The position numbers and the translations under genes were made by a program. Source: Lycorma delicatula (lineage: Eukaryota > Arthropoda > Insecta > Hemiptera > Fulgoridae). Taken from it: DNA of 64,000 nucleotides. Shown in pieces: positions 11,104-22,970 of this stretch. The DNA is taken from NCBI RefSeq assembly GCF_047948215.1, contig NC_134465.1, positions 17,566,022 through 17,630,021 of the forward strand, read 5' to 3'. Positions within the stretch are counted from its first letter, which is position 1. Each line of letters begins with the position of its first letter. The notes under the pieces are model-generated. The model was given only the letters and a program-made list of their open reading frames with translations, was not told the DNA's origin and searched no databases.

Positions 11104-11969
11104 CAGTGGCGCATAGGGACAGTGGAACTGCAGCACCCCCTACTTCTACTTGATATTATCGATAACATTTAATATAACGAGTCCTTTTTACTTTAATAAT
11201 TTCTTTATACTTGTACAATACATAATCCTTAAGCTTGATGTCGGTAGCAGTCCTCCAGTTTATGAAAAAGATGCAAAAATCTTTGTATGGAACTGTACGC
11301 TTCACAGTTTCAGCGGCGTGGTGTTTGGCTGCTGTGTGCATGCGAACGTAGGAAGCTACACGCGAGGCTGCAAGGGAGAGAGAGAACTGTCGCTCCTGCA
11401 GTAACGACCCTGGCGTGCTTGTGGAAAGAAGTTTTTTTTTGTACTCCGTGTGAGTATTGAATGTTTCTTGTTCGTTCCCTTTTCTAGTTTGGTCGGCGGA
11501 AGGAGTATGAAAGCGGTTTAGTTGTTTTTTCAGTAGCGATCAGAAGATGGCGGAAAGCAAGGGCTCTTTGATCGCTAAATCTATCCAAAGCACGCTGGAA
11601 GAGGGAAAGAGAAGGTAATTAGTAAAAACTAATTATGTATTTGTTTCTGTGTACATAGAGATTTAAATTAAGCGGACATTTTATTAAGTTATTATCTAAT
11701 AATACAAAAAAAATGTTATCTGTATTGACATTTTATTATTTATTCGGTTAAACCGAATACGGTTTTTTAAGCACAATGTGCTTAAAAACAGTGATCATAT
11801 TCTTGAATGTGATAAAGTCTAGAATTAGAAGATTATTATTCTGCTTCCAACTATTGTATTTCATTCATTTTTTCGGTTTTTTTATTTTACAGAAAGTTTA
11901 ACCACGACCTTGAAGAAAAAAAATTTTCTGGAGCAGCACCCCCATTAATTTTAGCTACGAGCCGCCACT
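11104..11969 (+). mobile_element. hAT-type non-autonomous element with exon-like core
   Basis: The ends CAGTGGCG and CGCCACTG are terminal inverted repeats of the hAT type. The flanking 8-mers ATTATACT and TTTATACA agree at six positions, as expected of an old 8-bp duplication. The strand given is that of the exon-like unit. The GCAGCACCCCC motif occurs near both ends. Homologous copies lie at 39602-40446 and 62506-63177 in the opposite orientation. The interior carries a GC-richer promoter-like stretch (11290-11420), an exon-like unit (next entry) and a small palindrome at about 11765-11790 (AAGCACAATGTGCTT). It is too short for a full hAT transposase, so mobilisation in trans is likely. Confidence 0.65.
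11547..11929 (+). pseudogene. Exon-like two-part reading frame inside the hAT element
   Basis: An ATG at 11547 opens a frame encoding MAESKGSLIAKSIQSTLEEG and then K-R. It ends at 11614 directly before GTAATT, a plausible splice donor. A TTATTTTACAG acceptor ends at 11892, and joining there keeps the frame: the second part begins KFNHDLEEKKFSGAAPP and runs into the element's terminal repeat. The copy at about 40000 keeps the donor and the SLIAKS-like stretch but has lost the ATG region; the 62-kb copy has lost the whole segment. I do not recognise the peptide. It could be the first exon of the autonomous parent's transposase joined to a deletion remnant. Confidence 0.4.
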
Positions 11970-11974
11970 GTTTA

Positions 11975-13880
11975 TACATCATATATAGTTATCAAGAAAT
12001 GTCTACATTTTTTAAAAATTATATGCTACGGACCTAAAATACAGAATCTTTGTTTTTGAAAATCTTCTTTTTCTTATTTTAGCCTATTGAAGGAGATTGT
12101 TTGATTTAGAAAAAACTCAAGCAAATTTGTAAACTTAATCTGTATATAAATATTTCAAAATTTATTTCCACCTCTAAAAGAAATATATTTTGTTTGTTTT
12201 ACGGCTCCAAATCTTTTAATCTTTATTATTAAAAACAACTTTTTTCTGTATTTTTCTTCATCGCTTTAAAGTACCTTTCACACCTGTATTATATCCGGAT
12301 CCAAAATGAGAAACAATCTTTTTCATTACATGATTTTATTAAGATATACTAACTTGACCGGCGTAACAGGAAAGACGTGAAATACATTGCCGGCTTTTGT
12401 ACCAGAAAATTATTTGAATATTGTGCCGGAAACATTTTTGAAGGTAATGAGAACAATTTTAAATTCAGCAGGCTAAATTTTTACGTAAGCTTAAACATTA
12501 TTAAACTCTGAGATTTAATTTCCGATATATCTATCCTCGATTTCGACAGCGCATAATATTTAATCGGTAGTTAATTATGTAGTAAATACTATATTTATCT
12601 ACAAACAATAAAATTAATTAAAATTTCCACAATATAATTATCAGAAAACTAATAAGCAAATAAACTAACTCGCATTTCTAGTTGTATAATCGTAATTTTT
12701 TTAATTAGGCGTAAAATTATCTGGTAGAAAACACAGGCCTAGTAATCAATATACATAAAATTAAAAAAAAAATATGTCGTTATCGTAATTCTTATGGGAG
12801 AGAATAAACAAACAAGGAGAATGAACTTTTAATTCTATCGTAACGACTTTTAATTGATAAGATAATAATTACTTCCTACTTTTTGGTTTTAATTTTTGTA
12901 CGACAAAGAGAGTGTGCGGTACCGGCCCGATTTCATTTATTAAACGACGAATAATCGAAAGAACGGTATTATTTCTGTAAATGTGATATGTATTACGTGT
13001 AAATGAAGTCGGACAGTAAGAGTTTTATAACAAGTTTTTATTTATTTTTGCTTATTATATGGAACGCTTCAACACTGTTTATTATCTATTATTTTATTTC
13101 TATTGTCTATTACATATATTTATCGTGTATATTTTTTAAAGAAAATTCTAAATTAATAACAGATTTATTTATAATACAGAAATTTTTATTTTTACACAAG
13201 GGTAAAATCGTTAAAAGGTGAAGAAAGGGGAAGAGTGAAAAACGGATATGAAAAACGTTTAGTAGAGGAAACTATGTCCATCGGTTAACGAAGATTTTAG
13301 CGGAAGAAGGTGAAGTAATTATGAAAAATATCAAGCGAAGTTCACAGTCACCGTTTAGATACAGAACATTTTTTTAAAAAATAACAATTAAAATGACACT
13401 CGACTATCTCTTTTTTTGAAAATTTAAATACTTCCCCCTGCCCCGTACATACACAATGTGCAACTAAATTAAGAAAACGGGAGGTATACGTAATTAACCG
13501 ATCACGAATCTTGTTGAAAAATACGACCGTACGATTATTGAATTATACACAACGATTGAAATTTTGCGGTAAAAATTTGTACATAAAACGTGAAGATTAT
13601 AGCTAGTAGTGATACTGCTTGTATCGCAGCGACCGGACGGTGGCAATTGGATGCATCAGCGGTCTATCGAAACAAATTGAATTTTAACTAATTTTTTTGC
13701 GCTTTCAATACTTTTTCGTCTTAAATTAGTTTGATACACACCCGAAGGGTAATTCTTTATCCAGAAATACCACATTTATGGGGGTTTGTATTGATGCCAT
13801 GGAACCGTCGTCTTTACTGAGCGTATTATACATAAGGAGATAACCACGGGTACCGCTGATATATGTGATATATTATTAAA
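11975..13880. other. AT-rich stretch, nothing identified
   Basis: The longest frame (13003-13221, Ile/Tyr/Phe-rich) has low-complexity composition and no recognisable feature. I do not call a gene. Confidence 0.5.
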
Positions 13881-13884
13881 CGTT

Positions 13885-14130
13885 ATTAAAAATGAAAATC
13901 CACCTTAACGATGAAGGTTTATTTCAAAACCGTCATCGGGAAATAAAATGTAATAGTACACTATTAAAATGCAAACAGTCACGACCGTATAAGTATTTTA
14001 ACCTTTGAGGTTATTTTAATTTTTTAACTTAATTGTAATATTTTATCTCCCGATGACGGTTTTGAAATAAACTAAAAGATCTCGTGTCGTACTTAATTTG
14101 CCGGTAAGATGGATTTTCATTTTTAATAAT
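13885..14130. mobile_element. Fold-back MITE with long inverted arms
   Basis: The left arm (13885-13949) runs from ATTAAAAATGAAAATCCACC to GGGAAATAAAAT. The right arm (14041-14130) is its reverse complement, apart from about 30 extra bases near 14075-14104. The unpaired centre is about 90 bp. The right arm contains TTGCCGGTAAGATGGAT, whose core recurs in the shorter hairpin at 31086-31175. No coding capacity is present. It was probably moved by a transposase in trans; superfamily unknown. Confidence 0.7.
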
Positions 14131-14134
14131 TTAA

Positions 14135-16830
14135 AGAGATGATATCAAACGGTTGAATTTCGATGTACTTCGTATCGTAATTTTTATAAGGAGCTTGTTC
14201 AATTACAGTAGTAAACAGGATAGGAATGTGACGTTTTACCGTTTGAAGATAACGAATGAATCTTTATCATTCCTGATCGGCTATTAACATTCGAGTAACA
14301 TGTATTTCGTTTGATCGAGAACCGCATATATGAAACGTTCTTTTATTTCTCGGCCAAATTCCCATAAACACCCGATGCTGAGGGTAAATCGTCCCGCATT
14401 GTATTTTTGACTTTTAAAAAGAAATCGGTTTATCTCCCCGTTTAGACCGTTTTCGCCTATTATTACTAGCTTACGAAGTAATGTTCCCTTACAACATTTT
14501 TCCAATAGGTTACAGCAGGACTGCCCGTAACAACTTCTTCGTTAAAAATATAAAAACAAGCATATTCCCTAATCCACGGGTACAGGAAATAAACAACAAC
14601 TTCTGATTTACGTTTGCCGGATTGCAGCCACGTAACGGTCCTTAAAAGAGCAGATTTGCGAGAACTCATCTTTGCACTACGCCGTTTAACTTCCCTGACG
14701 CTTAACGAAAGAGAGAGTACACAAAACCTAGGGTTACGTAAAAGCCCTTTGGATTGTAAGAACAAACGGTATTTTATTTGGCTATTCGCAGATTAAATTG
14801 ATCAAATCCGTGTCGGATGAAAATAACGAATAGTGACGAGCATAGAAAATACACGACAGTGAAGTAACTGACGGCACCGACTAGCACACAGCCAGAGATA
14901 TAACCGTGATAATAGAATACAGGTTATTTAGAGCGACACAAAGATGTATCCCTGTTTTGGAATGAACACGACAAAGGAAATTTTTCAGCAAACTTTACTA
15001 TGTCGGTCGGAACATGTGGAGAAACAGATGCCGTTTATGTTACATCTAAAAGGCGATGATCATCGTCCCCGATTCAGAAATGAAGCCGATCCACACCCGT
15101 TCAAGTATCCTGCGTGATCTGCTGTACCTACTTACAAATACCTGTCTTCAGTTGCTGTACTGTACGGGTTTCTTGACATACCCGCTCCTTTGAGTATCCC
15201 CACAGGAAGAAGTCGCACATACGCCGGTCGGGAGATCGAGGGGGCCAAGGAGCATCTCCGAACCTGGAAATTCGAATCGCCGCCTCTCACATACGTGTCG
15301 TATGTGAACACGCGATGTTCCACCGACCATTCTGGCACGGTAACTGAAATAAACGGCATTAGTCCGCACACAAGTGACGACAAACAGGTCGGAGTAATAG
15401 TAATACTGTTCGGTTCATTCCAAAACGGGTATATATCTCTATGTCGCTCTTTTTAATTACAACGGATAATATGAACGTTACCGATTTAATATTGTATATT
15501 TTTACTTAATTCGTAAATAATTTGTATAACGAAATTAGTAATTCAGAAAATGAAAATTAAGTTACGTATCCGCTTTCAAAATAAGATCCTTTTTGTTTAT
15601 TTCAAACAAGAAGAAAATATTCCAACGCTTTATATCATATGAAATTCAAGAAGGGTTAACAAGAGGATAAAAAATAACAAAAGATTTTTTTTAAAATTAT
15701 ATATGTCGGTAAACCTGTAAAAAATCCTACGCTGAACTAAAGTAAAATAAGACAAGTTGTACTTGAATATCCGTAGAATAAATAATCTTCCTACACATCA
15801 AAGGATGTATAATATATTATTTCGTTCACCCCCCGGATGTAAGGGTCGCATTTATAGTATTTTAATACTCGTACAACCCTTAAACATAATTATTATAATA
15901 TATCCAAGTGTCATAGTATCAGAAAAAAGAGGGAAGAAACGCGACTGAAAAGAAGTAAAATAAGGTTATAAGCAAATACAAGTGTTCTTTTGTTTAGCCA
16001 GTGTTATAACGCTATCGAAATGCATACTCCTTCCTCTCTCTTTCGTCAACGTTTCTTGTTGCCTCCTTATGTAGACCTCCTCTTTGACTGATAAATAAAA
16101 AGGATTTCGATTAAAATTACAGGTTACGATATGTACACACGCGCGCGCGCACATAAATTCTTTGAAAAATATTAAAGATTGTCTTAACAATAAAAGGAAT
16201 ATATCTGTATGATTTGGAGGATATACGTACGAGGTAATGTAAGGGAACTTTACCCTGTTTTCCTTGGGTTAATAATTTTTTTTAAATAAATTTTGTTAAG
16301 TATCCCGGTCAAATTATACGTTTACTGTTAAATTTGAAGTTGAGGAAGAATTAATTTACAAATAATGACGGTAAAATAATTAAGGATAGACTTATTTTAT
16401 CCCCCAAAATCAATTTTCTACGAATCTATACGATTTCATATCGTTACTGAAATTCCTCTTAAAAAATAATTAAATTACTTTTTATAAGCTGAAAAAATTT
16501 AATTCGAAATAGGAATGAAAAAAAATTTACTAATATTTGGAAATAAAATAACGATTAAATATAGTGTGCTAAAAGCCATTTACCCTAATTACAATAAGTA
16601 AAAGATCTGATATGGACATCCTTGTACATCCTTGTATAGACTTCCTTGTACGTCTATTTTCATATACGCATCTTTTTCTGTACTTTTTTCTGCATTTTTT
16701 GTGTTTATTTGAATGTATATTGTACATTTCTATGATGTATCCCTATTCTCAAACAACTTATACCGGTCTATAGCATCTTTTGCGATGCTCACGTCAGGAT
16801 TAATCCAAATTAATTACTTAAATTATTTAT
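14135..16830. other. Long stretch without a supportable gene
   Basis: Several frames of 60-100 codons exist on both strands (for example 14466-14765 minus and 15190-15456 plus). They overlap one another, lack recognisable motifs, and show no splice or promoter context. A short GC alternation (ACACGCGCGCGCGCAC) lies at 16137-16151. No shared repeat was detected. Confidence 0.45.
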
Positions 16831-16833
16831 TTT

Positions 16834-17560
16834 TTTCTTCCTGTCTTCAGTCATTTGACTGGTTTGATGCTGCTCTCCAAGATTCCCTATCTAGTGCTAG
16901 TCATTTCATTTTGGTGTACCCCCTACATCCTACATCCCTAACAATTTGTTTTACATATTCCAAACGTTTCCTGCCTGCACAACTTTTCCCTTCTACCTGT
17001 CCCTCCAATATTAAAGCGACCATTCCAGGATGCCTTAATATTTGGCCTATAAGTCTATCTCTTCTTTTTTGCCGCAAAACCTCTTCATTCACTTTATCAC
17101 TTTATCCACCCGTCTCATTTTTAATATTCTCCTATAGTACCGCATTTCAAAATCTTTTATCTTCTCGGGTATTCCGATCGTCCAAGTTTTACTTCCATAT
17201 AAAGCTACCCTCCAAACACATACCTTCAAAAAACTTTTCCTGACGTTTAAATTAATTTTTGACGTAAACAAATTATATTTCTGATTGAAGGCTCGTTTCG
17301 TCTGTGCTATTCTTCATTTTATATCGTTCCTGCTTCGTCCATCTTTAGTAATTCTACTTCCCAAATAACAAAATTCTTCTACCTCCATAATCTTTTCTCT
17401 TCCTATTTTTTCATTCACCGGTCCATTTTTGTTATTTCTACTACATTTCATTACTTTCGTTTTGTTCTTGTTTATTTTCACGCGGTAGTTCTTGCGTAGG
17501 ATTTCATCCGTGCCGTTCATTGTTCCTTATAAATCTTTTTTACTCTCGGCTAGAATTACT
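16834..17560 (-). pseudogene. Antisense LINE fragment: reverse-transcriptase C-terminal part
   Basis: Same non-LTR family as the copy at 37639-39420, but older. On the minus strand the pieces in order are NKTKVMKCSRNNK, EVEEFCYLGSRITKDGRSR (17520-17314), SFLKVCVWRVALYGSKTWTI (17271-17089) and RLIGQILRHPGMVALILEGQ (17092-16901). The element's 3' terminus (TGACTGAAGACA-like end) is at about 16850 and is followed by a short poly-A-type tract (TTTTTTTCTTCC on the plus strand). Frameshifts and stops separate the pieces. Neither FADD nor any catalytic residue remains. Confidence 0.8.
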
Positions 17561-17715
17561 ATAAATTAAATTAAAACAATAAAAATTAAAACTAAATCAA
17601 ATTGTTCATATTTGTATATAGTTGCATTAATTATTATACTATATATTGTTTGAAAGTTTAAAATACACGTTCTTCTTTCAAATTCCTAACGTTTTCATTC
17701 AAATCACTCTACTAT

Positions 17716-17876
17716 ACCACTTTGTGATGGAGTGATAGCGTCTCGGTCTCCCATCCGGAGGTGCCGGGTTCGAATCCCGGTCGGTATGACATTTTTCACA
17801 CGCTACAAAATTCCATTTCCGTATCCCACGCACAAGCTTTAAGCTTATATGGTGATATCAAATTCAAAAAAATAAA
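17716..17876 (+). repeat. SINE family A copy
   Basis: The tRNA-like part has GGAGTGATAGCGTCTCGGTC (A-box side) and GCCGGGTTCGAATCCCGGTC (B box), followed by the family-typical CATTTTTCACACGCTACAAA. The usual tail is replaced or diverged beyond about 17820. No clear target-site duplication was found. Confidence 0.7.
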
Positions 17877-17879
17877 CAG

Positions 17880-18850
17880 AATAGATTTATTCAACAAGAA
17901 GGAATACAAAGGAACTTAATGTTTGTAGTGGAAAATTAATGACAATCTTTGTACAAAAAAATGGATGGGCCGATCAAGAAATTATGACCCCGAGCAACGC
18001 TAGACAAGATAAATTTTAACAATGAAAAAAGGTTAATACGTTAATTTACAAAAAGGATAATGAAATGAAATAAAATTCGATTTAATTACAATAATTATAA
18101 AAGATGTTATTACTCATCAAACTAGGTAGAAATGATAAAAATAAATTAATATAATTTCTGTAAAAAAAACAACCCGAATTGCAAAGCAAATTTTATTGAA
18201 CTGACAATGACGAAGATGACATTATCACGTAATTTAGTATAAAATAAAAACTTTGTAACCGGAATAAAATAACACCGCTATATTTAACTGGAACACTGCC
18301 AATCATCATCAATCGGTCAATTTTATAACGAAAAAATAAACAAATAAAAAAAATCCAAAAAACGCAACAACAATAATAAGATGTTCTGACACCAGATGTC
18401 GTTGTAATAGACTAAATAATAATAGAGAAAAAAACGTTTCCATTATATTATCAAGAAAAAAATTGACGATGACAATAGCGGTCAAACGACAATGAATTTC
18501 TTCTTCCATGATAAATATAACAATATAGCCGACCGCATCAGTTACTCTATATCAAATAGCATCGGTGTTACGTGGAAAAGGATAGATTGTGTGACCGCAC
18601 AGTACTTATTACCGTTAGAAATAGTTAAATCGTAAAACCTTATAAGTTAAACTTAAATGAGAATAGTAAAGAACGGCAATAACAATAAAAATAAAACCGA
18701 ATATATTCTATTAGCAACTATTCTAGGCTGTAGAGTATTAAACTAGCGGCAAGTCATAAAATCTAGTAAAATAAGATTTTGCAGCAATACTAATCGATAA
18801 TGATTTTAAACCTCGATAATTATTCTGCTGAATTTATGCAAATATCCATC
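17880..18850. other. AT-rich stretch, nothing identified
   Basis: No gene or shared repeat is supported; the short minus-strand frame at 18309-18509 is a hydrophobic low-complexity chance frame. Confidence 0.5.
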
Positions 18851-18854
18851 ATTA

Positions 18855-19012
18855 GCCGGTCTCCGTGGCGCGAGTGGTAGCGTCTTGGCCTTTCATCCGG
18901 AGGTCCCGGGTTCGAATCCCGGTCAGGCATGTCATTTTCAGAGTGCTAAAAATCTTTGATCTCATCCTCTGAAGCAATATCTAACGGTGGAACCGGAGAT
19001 TAAACAAACGAT
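18855..19012 (+). repeat. SINE family A copy
   Basis: The best-preserved head of the family: GGTCTCCGTGGCGCGAGTGG (A box), then TCCCGGGTTCGAATCCCGG (B box). The tail TCATCCTCTGAAGCAATATC ... GGAGATTAAACAAACG is also kept. Confidence 0.82.
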
Positions 19013-19273
19013 AAAAAGAAGATGTGTAGCGTTAACAGTTCAAGGGACGGTTTACTTACTATTCCTATCGACAATTTAATACTAATGGCTCCAATTTAAC
19101 GTCTGTGATTCCCATTCTGCAACATATTCTACCCTATGATAACAAGCTACAAGTATATACTGTCATCGCATGAAAAAGCGATGCATCTTTCTACGGTTTC
19201 ATATTAAGAAAGTTGTATTACAAAATACCACGGGTATTTCCGGAATATCTTAATAATTCAATCAAAAACAATA

Positions 19274-19308
<35 letters not shown>

Positions 19309-19685
19309 CTAAAAGACCCGGCAATGTTTTTCTATTGCTAGATTTAAGTATATATAGATTAAATGAACCTAATTGAAAGTTTGATAAAACATTAAAAAAC
19401 AGAACATTACAGAATTTCACAAAATTTAACCTTTCACCTTATAGAAACCAGAATATAAATAAATCCAATCGGCAAAACAACAGCACTACCTATCGGATTT
19501 AATTCAAACCGCTCTCTAAACACAGTAGTCGGTTCAAAATACCCCTAACTTTCTTTCTATTGGTCAGATCGAGGATTTCAATAATTTTAAACCTTCTCCG
19601 AACAACGCGGACCATTTTGCAAAAACCCGCGCGTAAATCGGTTCAGTAGTTTTTTAGTCTATAGCGACACGCATACGAACATTGC

Positions 19686-19723
<38 letters not shown>

Positions 19724-19872
19724 TATAGAAGAAGAAAGTCTGTTTGGATATTTGTTTCATAAATATCTCTACCACAGTGCCACCTGGCGTGTCCAAACTA
19801 ATTCAGAAACCTTCACGGGCGTGCGCACAACTCGCCAAAGTTTCATGGCAATCGGATTAATGGTATAGGAAC

Positions 19873-19903
<31 letters not shown>

Positions 19904-19905
19904 GA
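19309..19905 (-). mobile_element. Helitron-like element, diverged copy
   Basis: It shares its whole layout with the clearer copies at 20748-21681 and 50936-51642: the AAGACCCGGCAATG-type 3' region, AACATTACAGAATTTCACAA, CGCGTAAATCGGTTCAGTAG, an internal (TA)n tract (about 19688-19730) and the 5' block with CGCCAAAGTTTCATGGCAAT. Its ends are less perfect: the 3' tetranucleotide is altered from CTAG, and the 5' end lies next to a (TA)n run. It has no coding capacity. Confidence 0.6.
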
Positions 19906-19909
19906 AGAT

Positions 19910-20745
19910 ACTACTTTCGAACAGAATTATGACATCTTTATCGTATACTATCGGCTAACAATCCTTAGAAAGAATCGTAAACATCTGTATACAGATAACA
20001 CGACGAACATACCACTTAAAAGGTACTTGCATCTTTATTGTACAGAATGTTTAAAAAAAACGCTCAAAGAATTCTGGGAACGGACCCGCACATCAAATAA
20101 AGAAAAAAAATTATATAAACGTATGTCCGGAAACGCTTAGTTTACCTTTTCTATTTTAACTTAAAAAATTATTTCTCAAGAACGGTTAATCGTATCGGGC
20201 GGAAATTTCGTATATCGTTAGGATACCTAGAGATTTACTCGGATAAAAATAATGAACCTTATCTCTCAAAGGCGGCGATTTTCTATTGACTGCCGGACTC
20301 TTCCAAAGATGTCAGGTATCTGAGAATCCTCTCGATCTCATTTAGAATTCTTGTGCGCAATTCTCTACGGTATCCACAAGGTAACGTATACAAGCGATTT
20401 AAAAAGCGGTAGCAATGTAAACGTTTTAATTGTTAATATCTTTGAATCCCTGGTTTATTTGATATTATGTTATAACAAAACATTTTAAGCGTTTTACGAC
20501 GATGAAAATGGCACCTTATTATTTCAAATTCGTTCGTAAATAAAAAATTTATGGCAAAAATTCTTGAGGCGTCTCCCTAGATTAAAAAACCAGTTTTCAT
20601 TTCCTCCCGAATAGAATTAAATAACTCGACACGACCTCACCTGGAATAATTTTATTAGTATTATCATTTAATAAATTATAATAATTTAATAATATTGAAA
20701 ATAATACAATAAAATAAAATATTATTGGAATCATGAAAATATTAT
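19910..20745. other. Stretch without identified genes
   Basis: A sequence around 20160-20250 (TCTCAAGAACGGTTAATCGT) looks like a repeat, but no second copy is in the window. No frame is supportable. Confidence 0.45.
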
Positions 20746-20747
20746 AA

Positions 20748-21681
20748 TCTATATATATATAAATGAATGTTTGTTTGTTCCGTTTGCGTTCCTATATCAT
20801 TAATCCGATTGCGATGAAACTTTGGTGAGTTGTGAGCACGCCCGTGAAGGTTTCTGAATTAGTTTGGACACGCCAGGTGGCACTAGGGTTGATATATTTC
20901 GAAAAATTGTGTTTATGATCCGATCTGGCAAATATTCAGAATGCATATTATTTACGTGAAATGAAATATGTTTGTAAAAAATGGACCCGCTAAGTGGCGC
21001 AGGTATCGAGGTATTTACGAAACAAACAAACAAATATACAAACTTTCTTATACAAGCTTTATATATATATATATATATATATATAAAGCTAAACGACAAA
21101 AACATTAGATTTAAACAAAAGACAGACAAACGACAAAATACAACGAAGAAGGTGTTTACAGATGAAGAAAAGAAAGCAAGATCTGAACGGATGAAGAAAT
21201 ACTAGGCAGCTCGGAAGAGTAAAATAACACGCTTTTCTCAGAAAATTGACTTAAATAGTCCCATGTTGGCCGTAAAAGCATAATAATAATATATATAAAA
21301 AGGCAATGTTCGTATGTGTGTACCCTATTGACTAAAAAACTACTGGACCGATTTACCGCGGGTTTTTGCAAAATGGTACGCGTTGTTCGGAGAAGGTTTA
21401 AAGTTATTGAAATCCTCAATCTGACCAGTAGAAAGAAAGTTAGGGGTATTTTAAAGAGACTACTGAGTTTAGAGAGCGGTTTGAATTAATTCCAATAGGT
21501 AGTGCTGTTGTTTTGACGATCGGGTTTATTTACAGTCTGACTTTTATAAAGTGAAAGGTTAAATTTTGTGAATTTCCGTAATGTTCATTCTTTTAATGTT
21601 TTATCAAACGTTCAATTGTGTTCATTTAATCTATATGTATACTCAAATCTAATTATAGCAAAGCGTTGTCGGGTTTGCTAG
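20748..21681 (+). mobile_element. Non-autonomous Helitron-like element
   Basis: The 5' end TCTATATATATAAATGAATG follows a host A, and the 3' end GTCGGGTTTGCTAG precedes a host T, as expected for Helitrons (A|TC...CTRR|T, no target-site duplication). A 6-bp stem (AGCAAA/TTTGCT) closes around GCGTTGTCGGG at the 3' end, nearer the terminus than is usual. A second copy at 50936-51642 has the same two termini, which supports the borders. The centre differs: 21085-21260 encodes a lysine-rich stretch (VFTDEEKKARSERMKKY) absent from the other copies, possibly a captured fragment. No Rep/helicase is present. Confidence 0.7.
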
Positions 21682-21689
21682 TTTTTAAT

Positions 21690-22755
21690 ATTACGATATA
21701 ATTAGATATTTTACAAAAATAACAAACACTATGGACTTTATTTATAACATTTATTTAGAATCAAATTCTCTTAAGGTTATCGCTTTAAAAGTTTACGTTA
21801 TCAAAGTTGTTTTACGCCAAACATAAAGTACTGTGTTTTTCGAACGCCGTCCTTTACCTCAGATTTCTCAAAAACTTCTTAAAATACAGTTTTCGTTCTT
21901 AGTTTTTTCAATATTTTAGATCAAATTTCATAAAAAATTAGGATCCCAAGAATTACAGTATGGCTTAATTTTACCGAAAGCGTAGAAATCAGGGTGAAAT
22001 CTTTCGCCAGGCTACACAATTAACGAAGCGTTTCTGATCGTGTATTTAAATGAATCTTCTTTATTTTCATCAGTAGAAAGTTTGTTACATTCTTCGTGAA
22101 TCCCTCTGTATATTAATTTTACTAAACGTTATCGAATTTTTTAGATCGTGGAATTAAACGAACGGAAAAATATTATAGTTTTCAGTAATCTCAAAATTAC
22201 AAGCACGGTTCATAAGTTTAATTATACTGTAATAAGTAATAAAACAATATTTTAAGAACCTACAACAAAAACGATCAACTAAGGAGGTAAAAAGGTTTAA
22301 ATACTTTAAGTGTTTTCTAATTGTAGTACTATATATATTTACTAATTGCTAAACAGACTAAATGAACAAGTAAATATTTATATTTAAAACACACAAATAG
22401 AAAATAAGGCCAATGCCAATGATTATTTCGGATTCTAATTTTTTGGCAAACAAAAGAAAGTAAATAAATAAGCTTATTTAAAAAAAAATGGCTTCATCGT
22501 ATTTTAAACTGTTTAATATTACTAAGATATAAATAGATATTAACTATTTTATTTAAATCGTACATATAAAATCCTGAAAGAAATAGAGAACGAGATGAGA
22601 AATAATAAAAGTGAAGCGTTGAAGGACAAAAGAAAAATTATTAACGAATAACTTATGTCATTAATCCTAAATGTATCGTAAAATTAAATTACAAAAAAAA
22701 AATATTTATAGTTAACACACACACAAAAAAAAAAACTTCTTATCAACAAATGAAT
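21690..22755. other. AT-rich stretch, nothing identified
   Basis: No frame, RNA gene or shared repeat is supported. Confidence 0.5.
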
Positions 22756-22764
22756 TTGTCCTAG

Positions 22765-22970
22765 CAAATACAGATACTTTTACACGGATTTGAATACTAG
22801 ATCGTGAATACCGGTATTATTTGGCGGTTGGGTTTCAATTAGCCACACATCTCAGGAATGGTCGACCTGAGTCTGTACAAAACTACATATCATTAACATT
22901 CATACATATCATTCTCATTCATCCTCTGAAGTAACATCTTACGGAGGTCCCGGAAGCTAAACAAAAAAAA
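22765..22970 (+). repeat. SINE family B, 5'-truncated copy
   Basis: It begins near ACACGGATTTGAATACTAGA and has GGTTGGGTTTCAATTAGCCA, CACATCTCAGGAATGGTCGA and the tail TCATCCTCTGAAGTAACATC ... GGAAGCTAAACAAAAAAA. The R1 repeat begins immediately after its A-tail. Confidence 0.75.

Noticed and set aside
14466..15456. Cluster of overlapping 70-100 codon frames on both strands as host exons
   Set aside because: There are no motifs, no consistent frame and no convincing splice borders, and frames overlap on both strands, as expected by chance in less AT-rich DNA.
16713..17243. 176-codon plus-strand frame, the longest outside the LINE copies
   Set aside because: It lies antisense to an older LINE fragment whose minus-strand pieces carry recognisable RT C-terminal motifs.
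18855..18935. Possible functional tRNA gene (A and B boxes present)
   Set aside because: The same head is joined to a common tail in several copies, the anticodon arm does not fold cleanly, and the tail marks it as a SINE.
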